Origin: Alphaproteobacteria bacterium
GTDB lineage: Bacteria; Pseudomonadota; Alphaproteobacteria; Micropepsales; Micropepsaceae
Assembly: GCA_023259375.1 (NCBI GenBank)
Contig: JAHFQC010000048.1
Location: 1 to 38,003, forward strand
Reading direction: 5' to 3'
Length of the DNA stretch: 38,003 nt
Made by a program: the position numbers and the translations under genes
Part shown: positions 31,724 through 38,003 of the stretch, in pieces
Layout of the letters: every line of letters begins with the position of its first letter
Numbering within the stretch: the first letter of the stretch is position 1
The notes under the pieces: model-generated
What the model was told of the DNA's origin: nothing
The model's database searches: none
Seen by the model: only the letters and a program-made list of their open reading frames with translations

Positions 31724-31739
31724 ATACAAAATCTTGTAT
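31724..31739. promoter_or_regulatory. Palindrome ATACAA-AATC-TTGTAT in the divergent promoter region
   Basis: A perfect 6-bp inverted repeat with a 4-base centre lies in the 185-bp gap between the divergent phosphoribosyltransferase and helicase genes. This is AT-rich against a GC-rich background and the right place for an operator. The HTH part of the SLOG-HTH protein is the obvious candidate binder. A weak promoter for the helicase gene (TTGACC at 31816) is also present. Confidence 0.6.
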
Positions 31740-31850
31740 GATCCGCAAGAGTCTCATCGCGGCGTCATCAATCGCATCCGGAACGCTCACAGCGCCAGGG
31801 TCGTCGACTAGGGGATTGACCGAATGCATAGAGTTGCATAAGGTTGCTGG

Positions 31851-33905
31851 ATGTCACAGAATAATGCCCCCGATTTCCTAACCCTTGCCGAGGCCGCCGA
31901 GTATGTCGGGGTCTCGAAGGATACGCTTCGACGGTGGGATGCCTCCGACAAGCTCAAGCCGGTGCGCCGGCCGGGAAGCGGCTATCGCTTCTATCGCCGG
32001 CCCGACCTTGAGCCCTTCCGCCTCGAGTATCGGCGCGCCGAACAGGCCGCCGACGAGCGCGACCATATGTTTCAGACGCTGACCGCGGATATTGAAGCGA
32101 ACCCCAAGATTCGCGAGCCACAGCAGGGCGCCCACAGAGCAGTGCGGACTCACTTCGAAGCCTCGAATGAGCCAGTGATCCTGCAGATTCCCGTGGGATG
32201 CGGAAAGACCGGCGTCATTGCAACATTGCCTTTCGGCGTCGCCAAAGGGCGAGCGCTTGTTATCACGCCGAACTTGACCATCCGGTCGGGCGTCGCGGAG
32301 TCGCTAGACATCAGCAACCCTAAGAATTTCTGGCGGCGGACGGGTGCGCTCCACGATTTTTCAGCAGGGCCATTTCGCACTGTTCTAGACGGCGTCGATG
32401 CTAATCTGCACGACTGCAATGCCAGCCAGTTCGTCGTGACGAACATCCATCAGTTGGCCAGCGCGGCCGATCGCTGGCTCCCGCAGTTCCCGCCGAACTA
32501 TTTCGACATGATCATGATCGACGAAGGCCACCACAACGTGGCCCCGAGTTGGGCAAAGGTCTTCGATCGCTTTCCGAACGCCAAGGTTGTCAGCCTGACG
32601 GCCACACCGTTCCGGGGCGATGGAACGCGACCGGTCGGCAAGGTGATCTATCGCTACCCGTTCACCCGCGCGATGGTGAAGGGGTACATCAAGCAGATCC
32701 ACTCTCGGAACGTCGCGCCGTCAGAGCTGTCCTTCACCTACCGTGACGACACGAAGCGGCACACCCTGGAAGAGGTGTTGGCCTTGCGGGAACATGCCTG
32801 GTTCAGGCGGGGCGTCGCGTTGGCGCCCGAGTGCAATCGTCATATCGTCGACGCCAGCATCAAGTATCTGCAGGAGCTGCGAGAGCGCAGCGGTTTCCGT
32901 CATCAGATCATCGCCGTCGCCTGTTCCGTCGACCACGCCCGCCAGGTGCGCGGGCTGTACGAAGAGCGGGGCCTGAAGGCGGCCGAAATCTATGGTGAGA
33001 TGGATCGAGACAAGCAGGACGCGGTTCTCGCCGATCTGCGTAGCGGCAAGCTCGATTGCATCGTGCAGGTGCAGATGCTCGGCGAGGGCTTCGATCATCC
33101 GCCCCTGAGCGTCGCGGCCATCTTCCGGCCGTTCGCAAGCTTGTCGCCTTACATCCAGTTTGTCGGGCGCGTGATGCGCGTCGTCCATGAGGCGAAACCA
33201 GACCACCCAGATAACCACGCCTTCGTGGTCTCCCATGTGGGGTTGAACACCGACGCCCATTGGGACGATTTCCGCGAACTCGATTTCGATGACCAGGCGA
33301 TGGTCAAGAAGTGGCTGGAAGCCGGTGACGAGAATGGCGATGGCGACGGCTCAGGAGAGCCCCGCCGTTTCGACATCGGTATGCTGGTCGATAACGAGAT
33401 CGTCGGCTCATTCATCAATCGGTCGTTCCTTGATCCGGAAGACGATCGCGTCCTCGAAGAGATGCTGGACCACGAGATCGGCGCGGGCTTGCGCCTGCGC
33501 GACGTCATCGCGAAGGACAAGCTCAGGGAGACGCTGCGCCGAAAGCAAGAGGAGCTGTCCCAGGTCAGCAGTTCTGGCGACCTTCCCGTGCAGCCGCAGG
33601 CGCGGCGGGTTGGCGCGCGCAAGCGGCTCTCCGAACGCACAGGATCTGTCGTCGCCCGCATTCTCAAGGATCTGAAACTCTCGCCCGCCGGCCGCGAGGT
33701 CGGCCAGCGAGACAAGACCGTCGCGGGGCGTGACAACCGCGCCGCCGTTACATCGCTGCTAAACAAGGCGATCAACGAACATCTTGGAATCAAGTCGGGG
33801 AGCCGCAAGGCACCTGACGCTGGCGACAATGAGGACGCACTGGCTGCGCTCGACATGCTGGGAGACAACGTGCACGACTCCCTAAAGGGAAAGAACGATG
33901 GCTAA
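31851..33905 (+). CDS. DExH helicase with MerR-type N-terminal DNA-binding domain
   Basis: A 684-aa protein. Residues 8-60 form a MerR/excisionase-like HTH (LTLAEAAEYVGVSKDTLRRWDASDKLKPVRRPGSGYRFY). The superfamily 2 helicase follows: Walker A PVGCGKTG (114-121), DEGHHNVAPSW (224-234), TATPFRGD (250-257) and motif VI QFVGRVMRV (about 436-444). The last 200 residues are acidic, then basic, with no nuclease motif that I can see. AAGG lies 7 bases before the ATG. The next gene overlaps by 8 bp, so three genes form one operon. DNA binding plus helicase without a methylase suggests a defence or DNA-translocation role; the HTH fused to a helicase is uncommon. Confidence 0.85.
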   Translation: MSQNNAPDFLTLAEAAEYVGVSKDTLRRWDASDKLKPVRRPGSGYRFYRRPDLEPFRLEYRRAEQAADERDHMFQTLTADIEANPKIREPQQGAHRAVRTHFEASNEPVILQIPVGCGKTGVIATLPFGVAKGRALVITPNLTIRSGVAESLDISNPKNFWRRTGALHDFSAGPFRTVLDGVDANLHDCNASQFVVTNIHQLASAADRWLPQFPPNYFDMIMIDEGHHNVAPSWAKVFDRFPNAKVVSLTATPFRGDGTRPVGKVIYRYPFTRAMVKGYIKQIHSRNVAPSELSFTYRDDTKRHTLEEVLALREHAWFRRGVALAPECNRHIVDASIKYLQELRERSGFRHQIIAVACSVDHARQVRGLYEERGLKAAEIYGEMDRDKQDAVLADLRSGKLDCIVQVQMLGEGFDHPPLSVAAIFRPFASLSPYIQFVGRVMRVVHEAKPDHPDNHAFVVSHVGLNTDAHWDDFRELDFDDQAMVKKWLEAGDENGDGDGSGEPRRFDIGMLVDNEIVGSFINRSFLDPEDDRVLEEMLDHEIGAGLRLRDVIAKDKLRETLRRKQEELSQVSSSGDLPVQPQARRVGARKRLSERTGSVVARILKDLKLSPAGREVGQRDKTVAGRDNRAAVTSLLNKAINEHLGIKSGSRKAPDAGDNEDALAALDMLGDNVHDSLKGKNDG

Positions 33906-34140
33906 AGTCAGGGACATTCTGATCGACGTGAAGATCGAGCAGGCGCAGCGCCAGCGTAAATGCCGGAGGAATAGTTCTCACGTCATCGCGAAAGGTGAGT
34001 GGTGTCTCGTTGTTCGGACGAACGCGACCAACGATGACTACAGCTATAGCCGAGACGCCGCGAAACCCATGCTTGATGCGGCCTGGGCGAAGCTTCAGGT
34101 CATCTACCAAGGGCTCGGAATGTCACCACCGGGGAGTTGA
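33898..34140 (+). CDS. Small Cys-bearing protein of the helicase operon
   Basis: An 80-aa protein that overlaps the helicase by 8 bp. It has VKIEQAQRQRKCRRNSSHVI, then AKGEWCLVV, which looks like the first half of a small zinc ribbon; the place where a second Cys pair would be expected reads YSYSRDAAKPML, without cysteine. So zinc binding may be lost or the resemblance may be chance. The basic, Arg/Lys-rich front suits nucleic acid binding. Genes of such size often serve as partners of defence helicases. No family name can be given. Confidence 0.65.
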   Translation: MAKVRDILIDVKIEQAQRQRKCRRNSSHVIAKGEWCLVVRTNATNDDYSYSRDAAKPMLDAAWAKLQVIYQGLGMSPPGS

Positions 34141-34151
34141 AGGACGGGGTA

Positions 34152-34619
34152 ATGGGAGACGGTTACAACTTTCAGCAGCTCAAGGCCGCGATCTTGGCGC
34201 TGAGTCGGGCCACCGATTGGGAGGTGGCCAAGAAAGAGTGGCGCCTGGTGGAGATCTCCGAGGCCGACGAGCCCGAGACCTGTCTGTGCGGCCATTTCCC
34301 GATCATCGAATTGTGCACCATCTCAAATGCTACGACCGCAAAATCGGTGGACGTCGGCAATGTGTGCGTGAAGCGCTTCCTCGGCTTCCGCTCCGATCTG
34401 ATTTTCCATTCGCTGAAGCGTGTCCGAGCAGACCTGGACAAGGCGATCGGCCCCGATGCCACCGCATTCTTCCATGAGCGAGGGGTCATCAACGACTGGG
34501 AATACCAGTTCCAGCAAAGCACGATGCGTAAGCGCAACCTTACAGATCGGCAGTTGGCAAGCAGGCGTTCGATAAATCAGAAAGTGATAGCAGCAGTGAG
34601 GCGCCGCGGTCTTTCATGA
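34152..34619 (+). CDS. Cys-rich protein, third gene of the helicase operon
   Basis: A 155-aa protein from ATG 34152 with GGACGGGG ahead. A zinc-finger-like part has C44-L-C46-G-H and then C55 and C72: ETCLCGHFPIIELCTI and VDVGNVCVKRFLGF. This pattern, CxCG then C then GN-x-C-x-x-x-F, recurs in uncharacterised proteins near phage and mobile-element genes. The rest is helical (SLKRVRADLDKAIG; DWEYQFQQSTMRKRNLTDRQ) with a basic end. The stop lies 25 bp from the end of the convergent Argonaute gene. A TTG at 34137 is a less likely start. Function unknown; probable nucleic-acid binder. Confidence 0.68.
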   Translation: MGDGYNFQQLKAAILALSRATDWEVAKKEWRLVEISEADEPETCLCGHFPIIELCTISNATTAKSVDVGNVCVKRFLGFRSDLIFHSLKRVRADLDKAIGPDATAFFHERGVINDWEYQFQQSTMRKRNLTDRQLASRRSINQKVIAAVRRRGLS

Positions 34620-34644
34620 TGGACTTCGCGAGCGCCAGAGCGCG

Positions 34645-36096
34645 CTACATGAATAGTCGATAAGGATAGACGTTTCGCGGAAGGTCCGGGACATTTGCGA
34701 TCGTGCGCGCCAGCCTCTGCGAGTAGCGGATGCTTACCGGCACAGGATCGTAGAGAGCATCATTGTTCCAATCCATTTTGGTCAATGCGAGCGCTTCGTG
34801 GGCCGTCAGTTCGAGCGGGCCGCTGCCGGCGTGTCGGATCAACTGCAACGGGCGGGGAATGCTTTTCTTGCCCTGATAATAGTCGCCCTTCGTCGAGACG
34901 TCAGGCGCATTGCCGGCAACCCAAACCAGTGCTGAATTGCCGGACCGCACGACCATCGTGCCGCGAGGCACCGGATAGCCAGACGGCTTGGTCGCGGGCC
35001 TCTGCACGCCCGACTCGATCAGCCACACGCCCCGCCAGCAGGAGGCCGAACTCACCTCAATGCATTCGATCTCCGGGACACCCGCCAGCGCGTCGAATGC
35101 TCCTTCGATCTCCCCATCTTTGAACGCGGTCGTCTTGTGGATGACCATGCGCTTGGGCAGGTTGCCGCCATTGCGTCCCTGATAGAGCTCCAGGCTGCGA
35201 GCCAATACGGCGCGCATGTCGTCGCGGCTCAGAAAAGGATTTCTCCGCGCCTCGGCGACGTCTGCAACGGGATCTTTGGCCTCGAAGGCCACGAACTGCA
35301 TACCGCCGCCATCCATGTCGAACACCTGCGAGCAGCAGGTCACGTAGTGCGCGTCTTGCTGGTCGCCGCGCAGCGCGTAGGCCAGGCCGATGTAGGCCGT
35401 ATCGGGCGGCACGCCTTTCAGCGGCGCCAACTTCCATGGCGTGCCGCCGGCCTTCACATAGAGGGCTGTCGCCAATCGCCATGCGAGCGACGCCTTGTGC
35501 GCGAAGGTAAAAGCTCGGTCGTTGAGTACCTGGGTCGGAATGTTGAACCGCGCGCCCAGCGCCTTGAGCGCGTCATGGGCATCGAAAAACTTACCCCGCG
35601 TGGCGGGGTTCCAGGCGTCAGGAAAATGGACCAGCACGACGTCGAAGTCGTTACGCACCAATTCCAACCGCCGGAGCGCCGCTTCCATCGCGAGAAAAAG
35701 CCGGGCTTGCGGATCGCCCTCGCCCGGCAGTTCGTGCAAATGTTCCGGCCACTTGATGTGGGCGTCGCGGGGAGCCGCTTCCAGCGCCACGCGGTAAAGT
35801 CGTTCGAAGCCTGGATACTGCGGGACGTATTCTGATCTGTCGGATGGGCGATGCGCGTTGCGCAGGAGCAGCATTAGCTCGCCGCGCCGCCTGAACGCGC
35901 TCTCTGGGCCCACGGTCGCAACCCTTATGCGCGAGGTGAAGCTGCCGAACGACCCCTTCGAATAGGGTCCGAAATTCGCAAGCCCTCTGAGCGGATGGAC
36001 ATCGACGTGCGTCGCATCCGAGGGCGAGAAGGACAGGTCAGGCTCGTCCAGCAGCGTGAAAGGCGGCAGCTTCGTCAGCGAAGCGGGAGCGCTCAT
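34645..36096 (-). CDS. Short prokaryotic Argonaute (MID-PIWI), SPARSA type
   Basis: A 483-aa protein with the build of short pAgos: no N or PAZ domain, only MID and PIWI. MID: FDVVLVHFPDAWNPATRGKF and the following FDAHDALKALGARFNIPTQV. PIWI: PDTAYIGLAYALRGDQQDAH, MVIHKTTAFKDGEIEGAFDA and the C-terminus RNVYPYRLFM, whose end sits in the guide pocket in this family. The usual catalytic Asp after the first PIWI strand is missing (IGLAYAL), as is the one after HKTT, so it should bind but not cut. ATG 36096 shares a base with the SIR2 stop (TGATG); GTG 36099 is possible. It is expected to bind a guide RNA, find invader DNA and trigger its partner. Confidence 0.9.
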   Translation of the reverse strand: MSAPASLTKLPPFTLLDEPDLSFSPSDATHVDVHPLRGLANFGPYSKGSFGSFTSRIRVATVGPESAFRRRGELMLLLRNAHRPSDRSEYVPQYPGFERLYRVALEAAPRDAHIKWPEHLHELPGEGDPQARLFLAMEAALRRLELVRNDFDVVLVHFPDAWNPATRGKFFDAHDALKALGARFNIPTQVLNDRAFTFAHKASLAWRLATALYVKAGGTPWKLAPLKGVPPDTAYIGLAYALRGDQQDAHYVTCCSQVFDMDGGGMQFVAFEAKDPVADVAEARRNPFLSRDDMRAVLARSLELYQGRNGGNLPKRMVIHKTTAFKDGEIEGAFDALAGVPEIECIEVSSASCWRGVWLIESGVQRPATKPSGYPVPRGTMVVRSGNSALVWVAGNAPDVSTKGDYYQGKKSIPRPLQLIRHAGSGPLELTAHEALALTKMDWNNDALYDPVPVSIRYSQRLARTIANVPDLPRNVYPYRLFM

Positions 36097-37961
36097 CACG
36101 TCGTCCTATCGAAGTAGACGTGGTGGTGGCCGGGTCGGCTCCAGCCCGTGATAGGCGAGATTTCGAAAATGGCGTCGATCCCAGCGCCGTCCTCCAGCGC
36201 AAACGCGCGTTTCGTCCTGCCGGTGGCGCTGGTGAGGAGCTGTGCCCAGGCGTCGATAATCGCCGCCCAATTGCGGTTGTACCGCTGCGCCCAGCGCTCT
36301 CGGCGCCAGTCACCCGCTGGGTCGCCGTGACGCTCCGGGCGCGCTCCCATTGGGTCTGCGATCGAGGCTTTCGAGCGGTCCGGATCGCCGTCTTGCGGCA
36401 CTTCGGGACGCGGGACTTGCACGAAGGTGTAAGGCTCGAAGCCGCACCACCAACGCCCGTCGACAAGGTCCAGCTTCAGGAAGACGCCTTCCTGAAAGGG
36501 GAAACTGAGATCAGGGACCACACCAAATAGGTCGCTCTTATAGGCGTTCCGAAGGTTGGCCAATACCTTTGAGTTTTGACGAAGGCGCTCTGGATCGTCT
36601 CCTTCCCGAGGCGAGGCGATAACGACGGAATGTCCAGAGCGCTTGTAGCGGGGAATGAGCGGCAGGCGTCGCGCCAAGCTCCTGACCAAGGCGTCGTAGA
36701 GCAGGCCCATCGCCCAACTGTCGGTGACCGGATTCAATTCGATCTCGCCATCAAGCGCCGCCCCGAGCGCTGCCAGCGCATCAATGACTTCCTGATCCTT
36801 GCCGAACACGGCCAGCTCTCGCCCTTGAGCCGCGACCGTCGCCCTGACCCCCTTCTCCTTAAGAAGCTCTCGGACCGCGGGAGAGGTCGTTTGTTGTGCG
36901 AGTTTCACCCGCCGGGCGGTGCGCGGCATCTTTTCAATCAGAAGCGCGGAATAGCGTAAGACGGGGAAGGCGCGAGCCTCGGCGGTGGGGAGTTGCACCG
37001 GCACCAGGCGCGGTGACGGACGCCCCTCCATCACGCGATCGAAGAGTGGCTGCGGCAGATCGGTCGTCTTGATGAGATCGGCACCCAGTTCGTCAAAGGT
37101 CGCGCACTCGACGACGGCCACGTCGACGCCGGCAGCCTGAGCCCAGCCCAGAAATTCCGAAACGGCAGGCAGGAGGCGCGCAGCCGACGAGGTGAGCCAG
37201 TACAACCCATTTGGGAACGGCGCGGGCGTTTTGAGGACATCCGCGAGGGCTTCCATGATCGAGGCGTCGCGACCGCTGTAGCCGACAAAGATCATTCCGA
37301 ACCTTTGGCCAGCCTCTACTAGGACATGCCGCATTCGGATGTCCTGTTGCTCCAGCTCCGATCCAGTGTTCTTGATCACGATCGACTGATAGTCACCATG
37401 AAGCTTCGCTACTAACGGCCAATCCGACTCGTTGAGGCAACGCATCGCTCGGTCGGCAGAGTCGATCGCCGCAACGGTCGGGCGATTCTGGTCCGCCAGA
37501 GGCAAGATCGCATTTGCCGAAAGCGCCGCCTCCTCGATGAGAGGATCGAAGTTCGTCGTGAACACGCAGTCCACCTTGCCGGACGCCATCAGGCTGCCGA
37601 GGACCTTGTGCCCGAAACAGGGCGTGCCCTTGGAGATCGCGTCGTCGATGTACTGCCGGCGATGCCGGGGTTGTGGGTACACCGCTTCGAACGCTGCTGC
37701 ATACTCGGTCGGGTCCCCGGCGGGTGGCAGAAGCGACGATTGCCTGAAGAAAAAATCAATCCTGTCGATCCAGATCGGATCAGCCGTATCGACCTCCCGC
37801 CTTGACAGGTTCGTCTCCCGGCAAAAGATCTGCGCCTTGAAATCCTGGATCATGGCGTAGCCAGTCGGGATGCCCGAGGCGGCCGACGCCCCGGCGCCGA
37901 GGAACCATGCCACCAGGTTTGGCCTAAGATCGAAGGCGGTCGCAAACTGCGATGCGGACAT
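36096..37961 (-). CDS. SIR2-APAZ protein, NADase effector of the SPARSA system
   Basis: A 621-aa protein. The SIR2 domain holds WFLGAGASAASGIPTG (GAGAS 22-26), CVFTTNFDPLIEE (N137, D139), AKLHGDY (H188) and IFVGYSGRD (226-232), so the NAD-binding and catalytic residues of SIR2-type NAD hydrolases are all present. From about residue 300 comes a long region that takes the place of APAZ, the domain that stands in for the Argonaute N-terminal lobes; it is assigned by its place in the pair rather than by a motif. ATG 37961 is the first in frame; no strong ribosome binding site is seen. The gene is upstream of and coupled to the short pAgo. In known SPARSA systems, target recognition makes the SIR2 part destroy NAD+ and stop the infected cell. 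Confidence 0.9.
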   Translation of the reverse strand: MSASQFATAFDLRPNLVAWFLGAGASAASGIPTGYAMIQDFKAQIFCRETNLSRREVDTADPIWIDRIDFFFRQSSLLPPAGDPTEYAAAFEAVYPQPRHRRQYIDDAISKGTPCFGHKVLGSLMASGKVDCVFTTNFDPLIEEAALSANAILPLADQNRPTVAAIDSADRAMRCLNESDWPLVAKLHGDYQSIVIKNTGSELEQQDIRMRHVLVEAGQRFGMIFVGYSGRDASIMEALADVLKTPAPFPNGLYWLTSSAARLLPAVSEFLGWAQAAGVDVAVVECATFDELGADLIKTTDLPQPLFDRVMEGRPSPRLVPVQLPTAEARAFPVLRYSALLIEKMPRTARRVKLAQQTTSPAVRELLKEKGVRATVAAQGRELAVFGKDQEVIDALAALGAALDGEIELNPVTDSWAMGLLYDALVRSLARRLPLIPRYKRSGHSVVIASPREGDDPERLRQNSKVLANLRNAYKSDLFGVVPDLSFPFQEGVFLKLDLVDGRWWCGFEPYTFVQVPRPEVPQDGDPDRSKASIADPMGARPERHGDPAGDWRRERWAQRYNRNWAAIIDAWAQLLTSATGRTKRAFALEDGAGIDAIFEISPITGWSRPGHHHVYFDRTT

Positions 37962-38003
37962 CGTCGGGACGGGAATGGTGCTGGTCCTTCCACCGAGATT
38001 GGG

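Noticed and set aside
36096..37961. SIR2 gene as a Thoeris ThsA or a DSR-type single-gene system
   Set aside because: It lacks a SLOG C-terminus and TIR partner for Thoeris, and is coupled to a short Argonaute gene, which decides for the SIR2-APAZ/pAgo type.

Overview
The window looks like the backbone of a large conjugative element, an ICE or conjugative plasmid, from an alphaproteobacterium. The trbB-C-D-E-J-K-L order, VirD4-type TraG, DUF3363-type relaxase, TraF peptidase, RepA/ParA module and the DUF736, DUF2840, DUF6499, DUF2285, DUF2493, Toprim, ParB and DUF932 genes are the usual set in Rhizobiales and Sphingomonadales elements. High GC and the intergenic sequence style would suit a sphingomonad, but the genus cannot be fixed. 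No integrase, excisionase, att site, tRNA or rRNA gene is visible, so ICE versus plasmid is undecided.

Layout: 1-6419, minus strand, is the Trb mating-pore operon (trbL runs off the left edge) with a ribbon-helix-helix gene. 6427-14948, minus strand, holds coupling protein, relaxase, lytic transglycosylase, DUF736, TraF, DUF2840, an RHH gene, parA, repA and an AlpA-like gene. Most of these overlap by 1-4 bp, as in a translationally coupled operon. The 3' part of repA carries an apparent replication origin: AT-rich 12-mers, three 17-bp iterons and a DnaA-box palindrome. The region just upstream of the relaxase has repeated 10-mers and a long inverted repeat and is the best oriT candidate. 15457-18834, plus strand, is a cargo gene for a 1125-aa helicase with a likely nuclease domain. 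19281-21207 is the transfer-control region: a two-frame DUF6499/DUF2285 gene with a UUU-C slip site (FseA-like), a small DUF2285 protein (QseM-like), a divergent XRE repressor with tandem operators (QseC-like), and a second XRE gene with its own operators. 21295-29804 holds accessory backbone genes; the ParB-like and DUF932 genes share a near-duplicate 5' leader.

The right end, 30201-37961, is a defence-type region. A ComF-like phosphoribosyltransferase and a SLOG-HTH fusion form a bicistron, divergent from a three-gene cassette (MerR-HTH/DExH helicase plus two small Cys-bearing proteins). Convergent to that is a two-gene SIR2-APAZ / short prokaryotic Argonaute operon of the SPARSA type, expected to deplete NAD+ after guide-directed recognition of invading DNA.

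In my reading the element transfers by Trb/TraG/relaxase, is maintained by RepA/ParA/ParB-like functions, times transfer by a frameshift-dependent activator restrained by an antiactivator, and pays its way with at least one recognisable immune system and two or three candidate ones.
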